From positions 248,001 through 312,000 of the forward strand of contig NZ_LGLV01000008.1 in NCBI RefSeq assembly GCF_001687365.1: DNA of 64,000 nucleotides, given 5' to 3'. The notes under the pieces are model-generated. The model did no database searches and was not told the origin of the DNA. It saw only the letters and a program-made list of their open reading frames with translations. Of this stretch, positions 55,563 through 64,000 are shown in pieces; the stretch's first letter is position 1, and every line of letters starts with the position of its first letter. The position numbers and the translations under genes were made by a program. The DNA comes from Pararhizobium polonicum. GTDB lineage: Bacteria > Pseudomonadota > Alphaproteobacteria > Rhizobiales > Rhizobiaceae.

Positions 55563-55588
55563 CTGCGGGGCAGTTCGCTGCTCCGCAG
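55563..55588 (+). promoter_or_regulatory. Stable hairpin downstream of the binding-protein gene
   Basis: An 11-bp stem (55563-55573 with 55578-55588, one G-T wobble) is closed by a TTCG loop. No T tract follows. Such hairpins after the first gene of ABC operons commonly stabilise the binding-protein mRNA. Confidence 0.6.
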
Positions 55589-55667
55589 CCCAAACTTGGC
55601 GGCCGGTCACGACGCGTCTGCGCCGCCCTTATTCTCTTTTCAATTTCCAGCATCACAGGATTCCGTC

Positions 55668-56690
55668 ATGCGCGCAGCCGTTCTCTATTCTCCCGGCGAC
55701 ATTCGTCTGGAAGAGGTTCCCACTCCGACCCTCAAGGCGGGACATGTCATCGTCCGGGTTGCCGCCGTCGGCGTCTGCGGATCCGACATGCCGCGCATGC
55801 TGATCAAGGGGGCGCACAAGATGCCGCTGATCTGCGGCCATGAATTTTCCGGCCATATCACCGAAATCGCCTCCGATGTCGAAGGCTTCGCGGTCAGCGA
55901 ACTGGTCGCCGTGCCACCAATGCTGCCATGCTATACGTGCGATCAGTGCCAGCGCGGCCAGTTTTCGCGATGCCGCGACTACGATTATTTCGGCTCTCGT
56001 CGGGATGGCGCCTATGCGGAATTCGTCGCCATTCCCGTTTCCAACCTGCTGAAGACGCCGAAGGGGATCGACCCGCGCGCCGTGGCGATGACCGATCCGG
56101 CCTCGATTGCCCTTCACGCGATCTGGAAGGCCGGCGGCATCGGCATGGGTCAGCGCGGCGGTGTCATCGGTTGCGGCCCGATCGGATTGTTCGCCATCCA
56201 GTGGATGAAGCTGATGGGCGCGACGGAGGTTGTCGCCGTCGATGTCTCCGAGGAAAAGCTGGCCATGGCCCGCGAGGCTGGCGCCACCCATACCCTGCTA
56301 TCGGGAGCGGATGTGCCGGCAGCGCTGCTCTGCGACACGATCGTCGAGGCGGCCGGGCACCCGTCCTCCATCAATATGGCGGCCCGAATGGCGGCGCCTG
56401 GCGGACATGTGGTCTTCATCGGCATTCCTGTCGGCGACGTCTCCTTCGAGAACAAGACGTTCCAGCATTTCCTGCGTCAGGAGATCTCGTTGCATGGGTC
56501 GTGGAATTCCTTCGGCGCACCCTATCCCGGTCCGCAATGGACGGTGACGCTGGACAAGCTCGGCTCCGGTGAACTGAAGTGGGAGTTCATGATCACGCAT
56601 GATCTCGATCTTGCGGAACTGCCCGCTATGTTCGAAAAGTTTCGCACCGACAGAAGCATGTTCTTTTCCAAGGTCATGTTCCGCCCATAG
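55668..56690 (+). CDS. Zinc-dependent polyol/alcohol dehydrogenase (GatD-like)
   Basis: A 340-residue medium-chain dehydrogenase. The zinc sites are seen as VGVCGSDMPRM, CGHEFSGHI and CYTCDQCQRGQFSRC, and the cofactor fold as VIGCGPIGLFAIQWMK. The segment FLRQEISLHGSWNSFGAPYPG resembles galactitol-1-phosphate 5-dehydrogenase and sorbitol-type enzymes. In this operon it may oxidise a polyol or polyol phosphate to the keto or aldose form. The open frame extends upstream, but ATG 55668 is where homology starts. Confidence 0.88.
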   Translation: MRAAVLYSPGDIRLEEVPTPTLKAGHVIVRVAAVGVCGSDMPRMLIKGAHKMPLICGHEFSGHITEIASDVEGFAVSELVAVPPMLPCYTCDQCQRGQFSRCRDYDYFGSRRDGAYAEFVAIPVSNLLKTPKGIDPRAVAMTDPASIALHAIWKAGGIGMGQRGGVIGCGPIGLFAIQWMKLMGATEVVAVDVSEEKLAMAREAGATHTLLSGADVPAALLCDTIVEAAGHPSSINMAARMAAPGGHVVFIGIPVGDVSFENKTFQHFLRQEISLHGSWNSFGAPYPGPQWTVTLDKLGSGELKWEFMITHDLDLAELPAMFEKFRTDRSMFFSKVMFRP

Positions 56691-56705
56691 GCGGTATTAT
56701 CGGTA

Positions 56706-56725
56706 GAGCCGGGGAGGACCGGCTC
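56706..56725 (+). promoter_or_regulatory. Small hairpin with GGAGGA loop before the kinase gene
   Basis: GAGCCGG and CCGGCTC form a perfect 7-bp stem around a GGAGGA loop, 19 nt before the kinase ATG. A second GGGAGGG follows immediately and probably serves as the ribosome binding site. The loop could affect ribosome loading, but this is speculative. Confidence 0.35.
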
Positions 56726-56744
56726 AGGGAGGGAATTCGACAGG

Positions 56745-58265
56745 ATGACACGCGTCCTCAGTTTCGATTTCGGTACCGGTGGTGTCCGGGCCGGCGTCTA
56801 TGACGTCGGGAAAAAGGCCATGGTTGCGTCGGCGGAGGCAGCCTATGCCACGGATTTTCCGCGTGCGGGCTGGGCCGAGCAACAGCCGGGCGACTGGTGG
56901 GCGGCATTGCTGTCTGCCGGTGCGCGCGCGGTCTCTCAATCGGGCTCTTCCGAGATTGCGGCGATCTGCGTCGCGACGACGGCGTCGACGGTCGCCATCT
57001 GCAAGGACAATGGCGAACCGATCCATCCGGCGATCCTCTGGATGGACTGCCGGGCAGCCGAGGAAGCGCAGGCCACGCAGGCGGTCAAACATCCGGTCAT
57101 GGCCTATAGCGGCGGCAGCGATGCCGTCGAATGGCTGGTGCCAAAGGCGATGTGGCTTGCCCGCAACAAGCCGGAAGTCTATCAGCAGGCCGACATCATC
57201 TGCGAAGCGCTTGATTTCATCAATCATGGCCTGACGGGGCTTTGGGTCGGCTCGCGCATGAACGCCGCCTGCAAATGGAACTACGATTCGGCCAGGGCCG
57301 AGTTCGTGCCGGAAATCTACAACGAGCTTGGCGTCCCGGACCTGATCGACAAGCTGCCGCAGCGGATCATTCCGGTTGGCGACGCGATTGCACCGCTGAG
57401 AGACGAGGTGGCGCGGGCGCTCGGCATAACATCGCAAGTGCTGGTCGCGCAGGGCGGTATCGATGCCCATATCGGCATGCTGGGCGCCGGCACGGTTGCC
57501 GTCGGGGGCATGCTGATCATCGGCGGCACCTCCGTCGTCCACCTCACCCATCTCGCCGGGCAGGGCGACGTCACCGGCTTCTGGGGGCCCTATCCGCATG
57601 CGCTGGTCGACGATCACTGGCTGGTGGAGGCCGGACAGGTCTCGGCCGGGTCGATCCTCAACTGGCTGAGTGGCCGCATCTTCGGTCTCGACGAGGCCGG
57701 CCATCAGGCGCTCATTCGCGAGGTGATGACCTCGGCGGACCGCAGCTCCGGCCTGCTGACGCTGGATTACTGGATGGGCAACCGCACCCCCTATCGTGAC
57801 GCCAACTTGCGCGGCGCCATTCTCGGCCTGTCGCTTGGCCACGGCCGTGCCGATATCTACGCCTCGGCGGTCGATTCCATCGCGCTCGGCTCGGCCAACG
57901 TCTTGGCCGTTCTGAAGGAGCGCGGTATCGAGGTCGGCAAGATCGTCATGGCCGGCGGCATCTGCAAAAACCCGCTCTGGCTGCAGGCGACGGTCGATGC
58001 GATCGGCCGGCCGGTTGGTGTTGCCCGGGAAGACAATCTGTCGCTGATCGGCGCCGCCATCTGCTCGGCGCATGCCCTGGGGCTGTTTCCCGATCTGATC
58101 GCTGCATCGCAGGCCTGCGCCGTGCCCACCGAGGAACTGTTGCCCGATGCTGCCCGCAGCCGGCGTTACGACGAGGCGCTGGAACTTTACCGAGACACAA
58201 CCAAGGCGCTGACCCCGGCCTTTCACACACTGTCGCAACGGCAGGCACAACGAGGACGGCCATGA
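56745..58265 (+). CDS. FGGY-family carbohydrate kinase
   Basis: A 506-residue kinase with the N-terminal phosphate motif SFDFGTGGVRAGVYD, a WAEQQPGDWW segment, ILWMDCRA, and the C-terminal domain markers GGIDAHIGMLGAG, IIGGTSVVHL and VMAGGICKNPLW. The family includes xylulokinase, ribulokinase and erythritol kinase; the substrate cannot be read from sequence. The operon also holds a deoxyribose-phosphate aldolase, so a deoxy-pentose or related sugar is a reasonable guess. The stop overlaps the regulator start (ATGA). Confidence 0.92.
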   Translation: MTRVLSFDFGTGGVRAGVYDVGKKAMVASAEAAYATDFPRAGWAEQQPGDWWAALLSAGARAVSQSGSSEIAAICVATTASTVAICKDNGEPIHPAILWMDCRAAEEAQATQAVKHPVMAYSGGSDAVEWLVPKAMWLARNKPEVYQQADIICEALDFINHGLTGLWVGSRMNAACKWNYDSARAEFVPEIYNELGVPDLIDKLPQRIIPVGDAIAPLRDEVARALGITSQVLVAQGGIDAHIGMLGAGTVAVGGMLIIGGTSVVHLTHLAGQGDVTGFWGPYPHALVDDHWLVEAGQVSAGSILNWLSGRIFGLDEAGHQALIREVMTSADRSSGLLTLDYWMGNRTPYRDANLRGAILGLSLGHGRADIYASAVDSIALGSANVLAVLKERGIEVGKIVMAGGICKNPLWLQATVDAIGRPVGVAREDNLSLIGAAICSAHALGLFPDLIAASQACAVPTEELLPDAARSRRYDEALELYRDTTKALTPAFHTLSQRQAQRGRP

Positions 58266-59269
58266 GCATCGAGCCCACCGACAATCGCCTTTCGTCCTCC
58301 GTGCGTCTGCCCTCCGACGAGCAGCGCGAGCATCTGATGGTGCGGGTCGCCAAACTCTATTACGACCTGGAGCGCACCCAAAGCGAGATCGCCACCGAAC
58401 TCGGCCTGACCCGCTGGCAGGTCGGACGGCTGCTGACCGAGGCCAAGGAGCTTGGCGTTGTGCGCATCGAGATCACCCCGCGCGCCCACCGCAAGACGGA
58501 GCTAGAGGTTCAGCTGCAGCAGGAATACGGTCTGCGCGACGCGATCGTCGTCCCGTCCGGCGGCACCCGCGATTCCGCCCTGTTGATGGAAAGCGTCGCC
58601 CAGGCGGCGGCCAAATATCTGGCCGGTCTGAACCCCAAGGCCGATCTGATCGGCGTTTCCTGGGGGCGCACCATGTCGGCCGTGGCAAAATTCCTGCCGG
58701 GCAACTGGAATCCCGGTGTGCACGTCGTTCTGGTCAACGGATCGACCAACCTGCGCTCGACATCGGCACGCACGAGCGCGGTGGCGGAAGAATTTGCGCA
58801 GGCCGGCAGCGGCACCGCAACATTGCTGCCGGTACCGGCGATCGTCGGCAAGAAGAGTACCCGCGATGCGCTTGAGGAAGATCCGATCATCGGCCGCGTG
58901 CTGACGCTTGCCGAGCAGGCCGATGTCGTCTGCTTCGGCATGGGTGGTATTTCACACCAGTCGGTGCTGCTGAATTCCGGCTATCTCAACGAGGACGATA
59001 TCGACCGGCTGCGGGATGCCGGCGCGGTCGGCGATATTCTCGGCCGTTTCATCGATCGGGATGGCCGCATTGTCGACCAGTCGATCGACGAGCGGACGGT
59101 GGGTCTCAGGCTCGAAAGCCTGACGCGCAAGCAGCGCGCGATCGGCGTCGTATCGGGGGAGGAGAAGCTCGATATCGCCGTGGCGGCCCTCAAGGCCAGG
59201 TATGTCTCGGTGCTTGTCACCGACGAGGCAACCGCCCGTCATGCGCTGGAGGTAAAACATGACACATGA
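58262..59269 (+). CDS. SorC/DeoR-type sugar-binding transcriptional regulator
   Basis: A 335-residue regulator of the SorC family. The N-terminal HTH lies around LYYDLERTQSEIATELGLTRWQVGRLLTEAKELG (core SEIATELGLTRWQVGRLL). The C-terminal sugar-binding domain follows with LIGVSWGRTMSAVAKFLP, VLVNGSTNL and VCFGMGGISHQSVLLNSGYL (core GMGGI). Bacillus DeoR, which controls a deoC operon, is in the same family, matching the deoC gene downstream. It is embedded in the operon and probably autoregulates through the palindrome at 54474-54510. The effector is likely a phosphorylated sugar. Confidence 0.92.
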   Translation: MSIEPTDNRLSSSVRLPSDEQREHLMVRVAKLYYDLERTQSEIATELGLTRWQVGRLLTEAKELGVVRIEITPRAHRKTELEVQLQQEYGLRDAIVVPSGGTRDSALLMESVAQAAAKYLAGLNPKADLIGVSWGRTMSAVAKFLPGNWNPGVHVVLVNGSTNLRSTSARTSAVAEEFAQAGSGTATLLPVPAIVGKKSTRDALEEDPIIGRVLTLAEQADVVCFGMGGISHQSVLLNSGYLNEDDIDRLRDAGAVGDILGRFIDRDGRIVDQSIDERTVGLRLESLTRKQRAIGVVSGEEKLDIAVAALKARYVSVLVTDEATARHALEVKHDT

Positions 59270-60785
59270 CGTCCTGACGGTCCGCAATGTCTCGAAGACG
59301 TTTCTGCCCAATATCATCGCGCTGGAAAAGGCGTCGCTGAACGTGCGCAAGGGCGAGGTTCATTGCCTGCTCGGCGCCAACGGCGCCGGCAAGTCGACGC
59401 TTCTGAAGATCATTGCCGGGGCGTTGCGTCCAAGCGCCGGCGAGCTGATGCTCGACGGCAAGCCGGTCGACGTCTGGTCGCCCGCCGAGGCGGCACGGCT
59501 GGGCATATCGATGATCTATCAGGAACTCGACCTCGTGCCGCAGCTGACGGTCGAGGAAAACCTCTTTCTTGGCCATGCGCCGCGCACATTCGGCGTGATC
59601 CACAAACGGGAGCGCCGCCGGCGGTCGATCGAGGCGCTGCAGCGCGTCGGTGCCAATTTCGGTCCCGAAATCCGTGTCGAAGCCCTGTCGGTTGCCAATC
59701 AGCAGCTCACCGCAATCGCCCGGTCGCTGACCATGGATGCCAAGATCATCATCATGGATGAGCCCTCGGCCTCGCTCAACGAGACCGAACTCGAGAGCGT
59801 CTTCGAGGTCATCCGCGATCTGGTCAGCCAGGGCGTCGCCATTCTCTACGTCAGCCATCGGCTCGGCGAGTTGCGCGCGATCGGCGACCGCATGACGGTG
59901 CTGCGCGGCGGCTGCACGATCGACACGTTCGACGTCAGCAAAACCGGTGACGAAGCTCTGGTCGAGGCGATCATCGGCAAGGAGCGGTCGCTCGTCGAGC
60001 GCCAGGAGAGGGCGCCGGTGACCGGCGGGGTTGCGATGCAGGTTCGCCACCTCAAGGGGGCAGAGGGGCTTGAGATCCGCGACTTCGAGGTGCGCTGGGG
60101 CGAGGTTTGCGGCTTGACCGGCCTCAACGGATCCGGACGCACCAGCTTCCTGAAATCGCTGTTCGGGGCTCGCCCGTTCGAGGGCGAAGTCGATATCGAA
60201 AACGAACGCTTCCACCCGCGCCACCCGGCCCACGCCATCAGGAGCGGCCTTGGGCTGGTGCCCGAAAATCGCAAGACCGAAGGCCTGATCCTGCATGCGC
60301 CGATCTACAAGAACGCGACATTGCCGTCGATGCGGGAGAGCTGGTTAACCCGGCACAATTGGCAGAAGGAGCGCACCCGGCCGGTTCTCCAGAGCCTGTC
60401 GACCAAATATGGACGGCCGGAACAGGCGGTGGTGCAGCTTTCGGGCGGCAACCAGCAGAAGGTGGTTCTGGCCAAATGGATCATCAACGGTGCCCGCATC
60501 CTGCTGCTGGACGAACCGAGCCGCGGTCTCGATATCGGCGCCAAGGCTGACCTCTATACCCTCGTCGATCGTCTGGCCCGTGACGGCGCGGCCGTGATCG
60601 TCGCCAGCAGCGAACTCGACGAGCTCTACGCTGCCTGCGACACGATCTGGGTCTTTCATGAAGGCCGCAATATCGCCCGCTACAATCCGTCCGCGACGGA
60701 TCGCGACACAATCCTCAAAGCCACCATTCTCGGCGACGCCGGTATTGGCGCCCACACCGTGAGGGATCATCATGTCCAACATTGA
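59259..60785 (+). CDS. Sugar ABC transporter ATP-binding protein (RbsA type)
   Basis: A 508-residue duplicated ATPase. The first half has Walker A LGANGAGKSTLLK, an atypical signature (LSVANQQLTAIARSL) and Walker B IIIMDEPSASL. The second half has the altered P-loop GLNGSGRTSFLK, the signature LSGGNQQKVVLAKWI and LLLDEPSRGLD. A perfect GGAGG lies 6 nt before ATG 59259, inside the end of the regulator gene. It energises import with the downstream permease and the binding protein at the operon start. Confidence 0.94.
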   Translation: MTHDVLTVRNVSKTFLPNIIALEKASLNVRKGEVHCLLGANGAGKSTLLKIIAGALRPSAGELMLDGKPVDVWSPAEAARLGISMIYQELDLVPQLTVEENLFLGHAPRTFGVIHKRERRRRSIEALQRVGANFGPEIRVEALSVANQQLTAIARSLTMDAKIIIMDEPSASLNETELESVFEVIRDLVSQGVAILYVSHRLGELRAIGDRMTVLRGGCTIDTFDVSKTGDEALVEAIIGKERSLVERQERAPVTGGVAMQVRHLKGAEGLEIRDFEVRWGEVCGLTGLNGSGRTSFLKSLFGARPFEGEVDIENERFHPRHPAHAIRSGLGLVPENRKTEGLILHAPIYKNATLPSMRESWLTRHNWQKERTRPVLQSLSTKYGRPEQAVVQLSGGNQQKVVLAKWIINGARILLLDEPSRGLDIGAKADLYTLVDRLARDGAAVIVASSELDELYAACDTIWVFHEGRNIARYNPSATDRDTILKATILGDAGIGAHTVRDHHVQH

Positions 60786-61785
60786 TACGCTTCGCTCCCC
60801 AGCCGGGGCGCCGACCTTTTCGCCCGCAAGGCGCATCATCGATGTCGCCATCGAATACAACTTCATCGTCATCTTTCTGGTGGTCGTGGCCATTGCCGCG
60901 ACCCTTTCCGACAGCTTTCTGACGCCGACCAATATTGCCAACCTGTTCCAGCAGGCAGCGGTCGTCGGTGTCGTCGCGGTCGGCATGACCTTCGTCATCC
61001 TCACCGGCAATATCGACCTCTCGGTCGGCAGCATCGTCGCGCTCTGCGGAATGCTGGTGGCGGTGCTTCTGGCCAATGGCTACAGTCCGGCCTCAGCCGT
61101 GGTGATCACCGCCTTGGTCGGCTCCGGTTGCGGCGCGGTGATGGGGGCGACCGCAGCGCTTGCCCAGGTGCCGAGCTTCATCGTCACGCTGGCCGGTCTG
61201 GTCTCGTTTCGCGGCCTCACCTATCTGATGACCGATGGCGTACCGGTCAGCGGTTTGCCGCAGGGGTTCGCCAGCATCAGCTCGACGATGATCCCCCTGC
61301 TTCCCGGTTTTTCGCTGTCGTCGATGGGCCTGATCTTCATCCTGCTGTGCATCGTCGCCGGCCTGGTCCTGCGCTTCACGGTGTTTGGCGAATATGTCTA
61401 CGCCACCGGCGGCAATCCGGAAGCGGCGCGTCTCTCCGGCCTGCCGACTCGCCTGATCGTCACCGCGGTCTTCGCCGTCTCAGGACTGATGGCCGCGCTT
61501 GGCGGCATCCTCCTGACCTCGCGGCTGCGGATCGGCCAGCCGACGGCAGCGCAAGGGCTGGAGCTGGACGCCATCGCGGCGGTTGTGCTCGGCGGCACCA
61601 GCCTGTTCGGCGGGCGCGGTGGTGTGCTTGGTACATTCTTCGCCGTCATGTTGTTGCAGGTTCTGCGCAACATCTTCAATCTTCTCGGCCTGGGCTCCTT
61701 CTACCAGATGACGGTCACCGGCATCATCATTGTCGCAGCCATCCTGCTCAACCGGTTTATCGATCACAGAAAGGGCCGCGGATGA
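60772..61785 (+). CDS. Sugar ABC transporter permease (RbsC type)
   Basis: A 337-residue membrane protein with about 9-10 helices. The family marks are GMTFVILTGNIDLSVGSIVAL (core GNIDLSVG), PSFIVTLAGLVSFRGLTYL and the cytoplasmic loop GEYVYATGGNPEAARLSGL. The gene overlaps the ATPase by 14 nt and deoC by 4 nt, so the whole transporter and the aldolase are translated as a coupled set. Confidence 0.94.
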   Translation: MSNIDTLRSPAGAPTFSPARRIIDVAIEYNFIVIFLVVVAIAATLSDSFLTPTNIANLFQQAAVVGVVAVGMTFVILTGNIDLSVGSIVALCGMLVAVLLANGYSPASAVVITALVGSGCGAVMGATAALAQVPSFIVTLAGLVSFRGLTYLMTDGVPVSGLPQGFASISSTMIPLLPGFSLSSMGLIFILLCIVAGLVLRFTVFGEYVYATGGNPEAARLSGLPTRLIVTAVFAVSGLMAALGGILLTSRLRIGQPTAAQGLELDAIAAVVLGGTSLFGGRGGVLGTFFAVMLLQVLRNIFNLLGLGSFYQMTVTGIIIVAAILLNRFIDHRKGRG

Positions 61786-62783
61786 CCATGAACCAACCGA
61801 TCCCGACGCAGAAAGCGGATATCATCATGAACACGCATCCCCGCAATGCCGGAACCGGGCTCAAGCCGGAATGGTTCGAGGACATCGCCGTCAACCGCAC
61901 CGCCAGCGAGCGTCGCGCCGCTTCGCTTGCCACGCGCCGCACGGTGAAGAAGGAATACCAGGCCGCCTGGCTGGTGAAGGCGATCACCTGCATCGACCTG
62001 ACGACACTGGCCGGCGACGATACGGAAGGCCGTGTGAAGCGTCTTTGCGCCAAGGCCAGACGGCCGATCCGCGACGACATTCTCGAGGCGCTCGGCCTTG
62101 CGGATGAAGGCATCACTACCGGCGCCATTTGTGTCTATCCGACCATGGTGCCGCATGCGGTCAAGGCCCTTCAGGGCTCGAACATTCCGGTCGCCTCGGT
62201 TGCCACCGGCTTTCCGGCCGGCCTGACGCCGCTGCCGCAGAAACTCGCGGAAATCCGCTATGCGGTGGATCAGGGCGCCAGGGAAATCGATATCGTTATT
62301 ACCCGCGAGCATGTGCTGACGCAAAACTGGAAGGCATTGTTCGACGAGATATCGGCCATGCGGGAAGCCTGCGGCGATGCCCATATGAAGGCGATCCTCG
62401 CCACCGGCGACCTCAACACCCTGCGCAACGTCTATCGTGCCTCGATGGTGGCGATGCAGGCCGGTGCGGATTTCATCAAGACCTCGACCGGTAAGGAAGA
62501 CGTCAATGCGACGATCCCGGTGAGCCTGACGATGGTGCGGGCGTTGCGCGATTTCGGCGCGCTCTCCGGGCAGATCGTCGGATTCAAGCCCGCCGGCGGC
62601 ATGAAAACGGCCAAGGACGCCATGCTGTGGCTGATCCTGATGAAGGAGGAGCTGGGCCTGCCCTGGCTGCAGCCCGACCTGTTCCGTCTCGGCGCCAGCT
62701 CCATGCTCGCCGACATCGAGCGCCAGCTCGAACATTACGTGACGGGCCGCTATGCGGCATCGAACCGTCACCCGCTTGCGTGA
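61782..62783 (+). CDS. deoC: Deoxyribose-phosphate aldolase
   Basis: A 333-residue class I aldolase. The Schiff-base lysine is in ADFIKTSTGKED, the proton-relay lysine in VGFKPAGGMKTAKDA and the conserved aspartate in REIDIVITREHV. At 333 residues it is longer than E. coli DeoC (about 260) because of an N-terminal extension, as in eukaryote-like and actinobacterial long forms. It would split a 2-deoxy sugar phosphate into glyceraldehyde-3-phosphate and acetaldehyde. The adjacent aldehyde dehydrogenase could oxidise the acetaldehyde. A longer open frame upstream is a shadow within the permease gene. Confidence 0.93.
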   Translation: MTMNQPIPTQKADIIMNTHPRNAGTGLKPEWFEDIAVNRTASERRAASLATRRTVKKEYQAAWLVKAITCIDLTTLAGDDTEGRVKRLCAKARRPIRDDILEALGLADEGITTGAICVYPTMVPHAVKALQGSNIPVASVATGFPAGLTPLPQKLAEIRYAVDQGAREIDIVITREHVLTQNWKALFDEISAMREACGDAHMKAILATGDLNTLRNVYRASMVAMQAGADFIKTSTGKEDVNATIPVSLTMVRALRDFGALSGQIVGFKPAGGMKTAKDAMLWLILMKEELGLPWLQPDLFRLGASSMLADIERQLEHYVTGRYAASNRHPLA

Positions 62784-62794
62784 GGACAAGAACA

Positions 62795-64000
62795 ATGGCC
62801 AAGATCAAGGATATCCTTCGTACCATGGAATATGGTCCTGCACCGGAATCGAACTCAGACGTGCAACAGTGGTTGACCGCCAATGCTGGTGGCTTCGGCC
62901 ACTTCATCAACGGCAAGTTCACCGGCACCGATGGCCGCGACTTGCTGACGGTCATCAACCCCGCTAATGAGCAGGTCCTTGCCAAGATCCCGCAGGGCAA
63001 CGCCGAGGATGTGGACGCTGCCGTCAAGGCCGCCCGTGCCGCCTTTGGAAAATGGTCGAAGCTTTCTGGCCATGAGCGGGCCAAATATCTCTACGCCATC
63101 GCCCGCCACATCCAGAAGCGCGAGCGCTTCTTCTCGGTTCTGGAAACCATGGACAACGGCAAGACGATCCGCGAAACGCGCGATATCGATATTCCGCTCG
63201 TCGCCCGCCATTTCTATCACCACGCCGGCTGGGCCGAGATGATCGACAGCGAATTCGAGGGCTTTTCGCCGGTGGGTGTCTGCGGCCAGGTCATTCCGTG
63301 GAATTTCCCGTTGCTGATGCTGGCCTGGAAAGTGGCACCGGCGCTGGCCGCCGGCAACACCGTCGTCCTGAAACCCGCCGATCTGACGCCGCTGACGGCG
63401 ATCGCCTTTGCCGAGGTCTGCGTCGAGATCGGCCTGCCGCCGGGCGTGCTCAACATCGTGCATGGCAACGGTGCGACGGGCGCTGCCATCTGCGGCCATG
63501 CCGACGTTGATAAGGTCGCCTTTACCGGTTCGACCGATGTCGGCCGGATCATCCGCGAGCAGATTGCCGGATCGGAAAAGAAGCTGTCGCTGGAACTCGG
63601 CGGCAAGTCGCCCTTCATCGTGTTCGAGGATGCCGATCTCGATGGCGCGATCGAAGGTGTGGTCGATGCCATCTGGTTCAATCAGGGCGAAGTGTGCTGC
63701 GCCGGATCGCGCATCCTCGTGCAGGAAGGCATCGCCGAGACTTTCTACGGCAAGCTGAAGGCGCGCATGAAAACCTTGCGGATCGGTGATCCGCTCGACA
63801 AGACCATGGATATCGGCGCCATCGTCTCGGCCAAGCAGCTGAAGCGCATCACCGGCCTCGTCGAACAGGGCAAGATCGAGGGCGGCACGCTGTGGCAGGC
63901 GCCCGTGACGCTGCCCGCCAAGGGCAGCTTCTTCGCGCCCGGCTTTTTCACCGATGTCGAGCCGGCCTCGACCGCCAGCGAGGTCGAGATCTTCGGCCCC
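62795..64000 (+). CDS. Aldehyde dehydrogenase family protein, 3' end outside window
   Basis: The first 402 codons of an aldehyde dehydrogenase; the frame is still open at the window edge. GAGGA lies about 8 nt before the ATG. Seen are GVCGQVIPWNFPLLMLAWK (core IPWNFPL), the cofactor loop AFTGSTDVGR, the catalytic glutamate in LELGGKSP and the nucleophilic cysteine in FNQGEVCCAGSR. It follows deoC by 11 nt, so it probably acts on the aldehyde released by the aldolase. Some rhizobial relatives are double-length fusions, but the window is too short to tell. Confidence 0.9.
   Translation, partial: MAKIKDILRTMEYGPAPESNSDVQQWLTANAGGFGHFINGKFTGTDGRDLLTVINPANEQVLAKIPQGNAEDVDAAVKAARAAFGKWSKLSGHERAKYLYAIARHIQKRERFFSVLETMDNGKTIRETRDIDIPLVARHFYHHAGWAEMIDSEFEGFSPVGVCGQVIPWNFPLLMLAWKVAPALAAGNTVVLKPADLTPLTAIAFAEVCVEIGLPPGVLNIVHGNGATGAAICGHADVDKVAFTGSTDVGRIIREQIAGSEKKLSLELGGKSPFIVFEDADLDGAIEGVVDAIWFNQGEVCCAGSRILVQEGIAETFYGKLKARMKTLRIGDPLDKTMDIGAIVSAKQLKRITGLVEQGKIEGGTLWQAPVTLPAKGSFFAPGFFTDVEPASTASEVEIFGP

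Noticed and set aside
56724..58250. Minus-strand open frame of 508 codons opposite the FGGY kinase
   Set aside because: The kinase has all family motifs on the plus strand. The antisense translation has low-complexity acidic and basic stretches.

Overview
The window is a GC-rich stretch of what looks like an alphaproteobacterial genome, most likely Rhizobiaceae (Rhizobium, Agrobacterium or Sinorhizobium type). This rests on protein families and layout, a RirA-type iron box (TGA-N9-TCA), a RIME-like rhizobial palindromic repeat and many ribose-type ABC transporters. No rRNA, tRNA, IS element, phage gene, CRISPR array or replication origin was recognised. Genes are densely packed and often overlap by 1-4 nt.

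Layout. 1-3 kb: an FAD/NAD(P)-binding protein and the alkanesulfonate monooxygenase SsuD, closed by a strong terminator. 3-11.4 kb: a bacterial alpha-2-macroglobulin with an N-terminal PAN/Apple domain, its usual partner PbpC, and a glutathione peroxidase. 11.4-23.6 kb: an AraC-type regulator divergent from a large branched-chain amino acid catabolic operon (SDR, thiolase, acyl-CoA dehydrogenase, BCKDH E1-alpha, E1-beta, E2 and E3, 3-hydroxyisobutyryl-CoA hydrolase, MmsB, enoyl-CoA hydratase). The E2 gene carries an in-frame RIME-like repeat in its linker. 23.7-30.3 kb: a SulP transporter coupled to a ParB-like protein, then an RND efflux pump with its adaptor on the other strand. 30.8-34.8 kb: an iron(III) ABC importer with an IRO box before the binding-protein gene. 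35-36.6 kb: an EptA-type phosphoethanolamine transferase.

36.7-43.9 kb is the least ordinary part, all on the minus strand. It holds a TadG/TadE/TadE-like trio, then an XRE regulator, a SARP/TPR regulator, a 72-residue protein with a strong ribosome binding site, a YcaO enzyme, a TfuA protein and a 70-residue protein. YcaO plus TfuA is the pair known to install backbone thioamides. No exporter, protease or known precursor is present, so this may be an uncharacterised peptide- or protein-thioamidation system.

44.3-53.9 kb: an AraC regulator preceded by a coupled 34-codon ORF, a small alpha/beta-barrel protein, a sugar ABC transporter, and an L-idonate/gluconate gene set (gntK, idnO, idnD and two dehydrogenases). 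The transporter and the catabolic genes share the same perfect GntR/IdnR-like palindrome at both promoters, so they probably form one regulon; its repressor is outside the window. 53.9-54.5 kb is a non-coding gap with a candidate small RNA on the minus strand and a large palindrome that is probably the operator of the next operon. 54.5-64 kb: an operon for an unidentified sugar or polyol (binding protein, Zn-alcohol dehydrogenase, FGGY kinase, SorC/DeoR-type regulator, ABC ATPase, permease, deoxyribose-phosphate aldolase and an aldehyde dehydrogenase that runs off the end).
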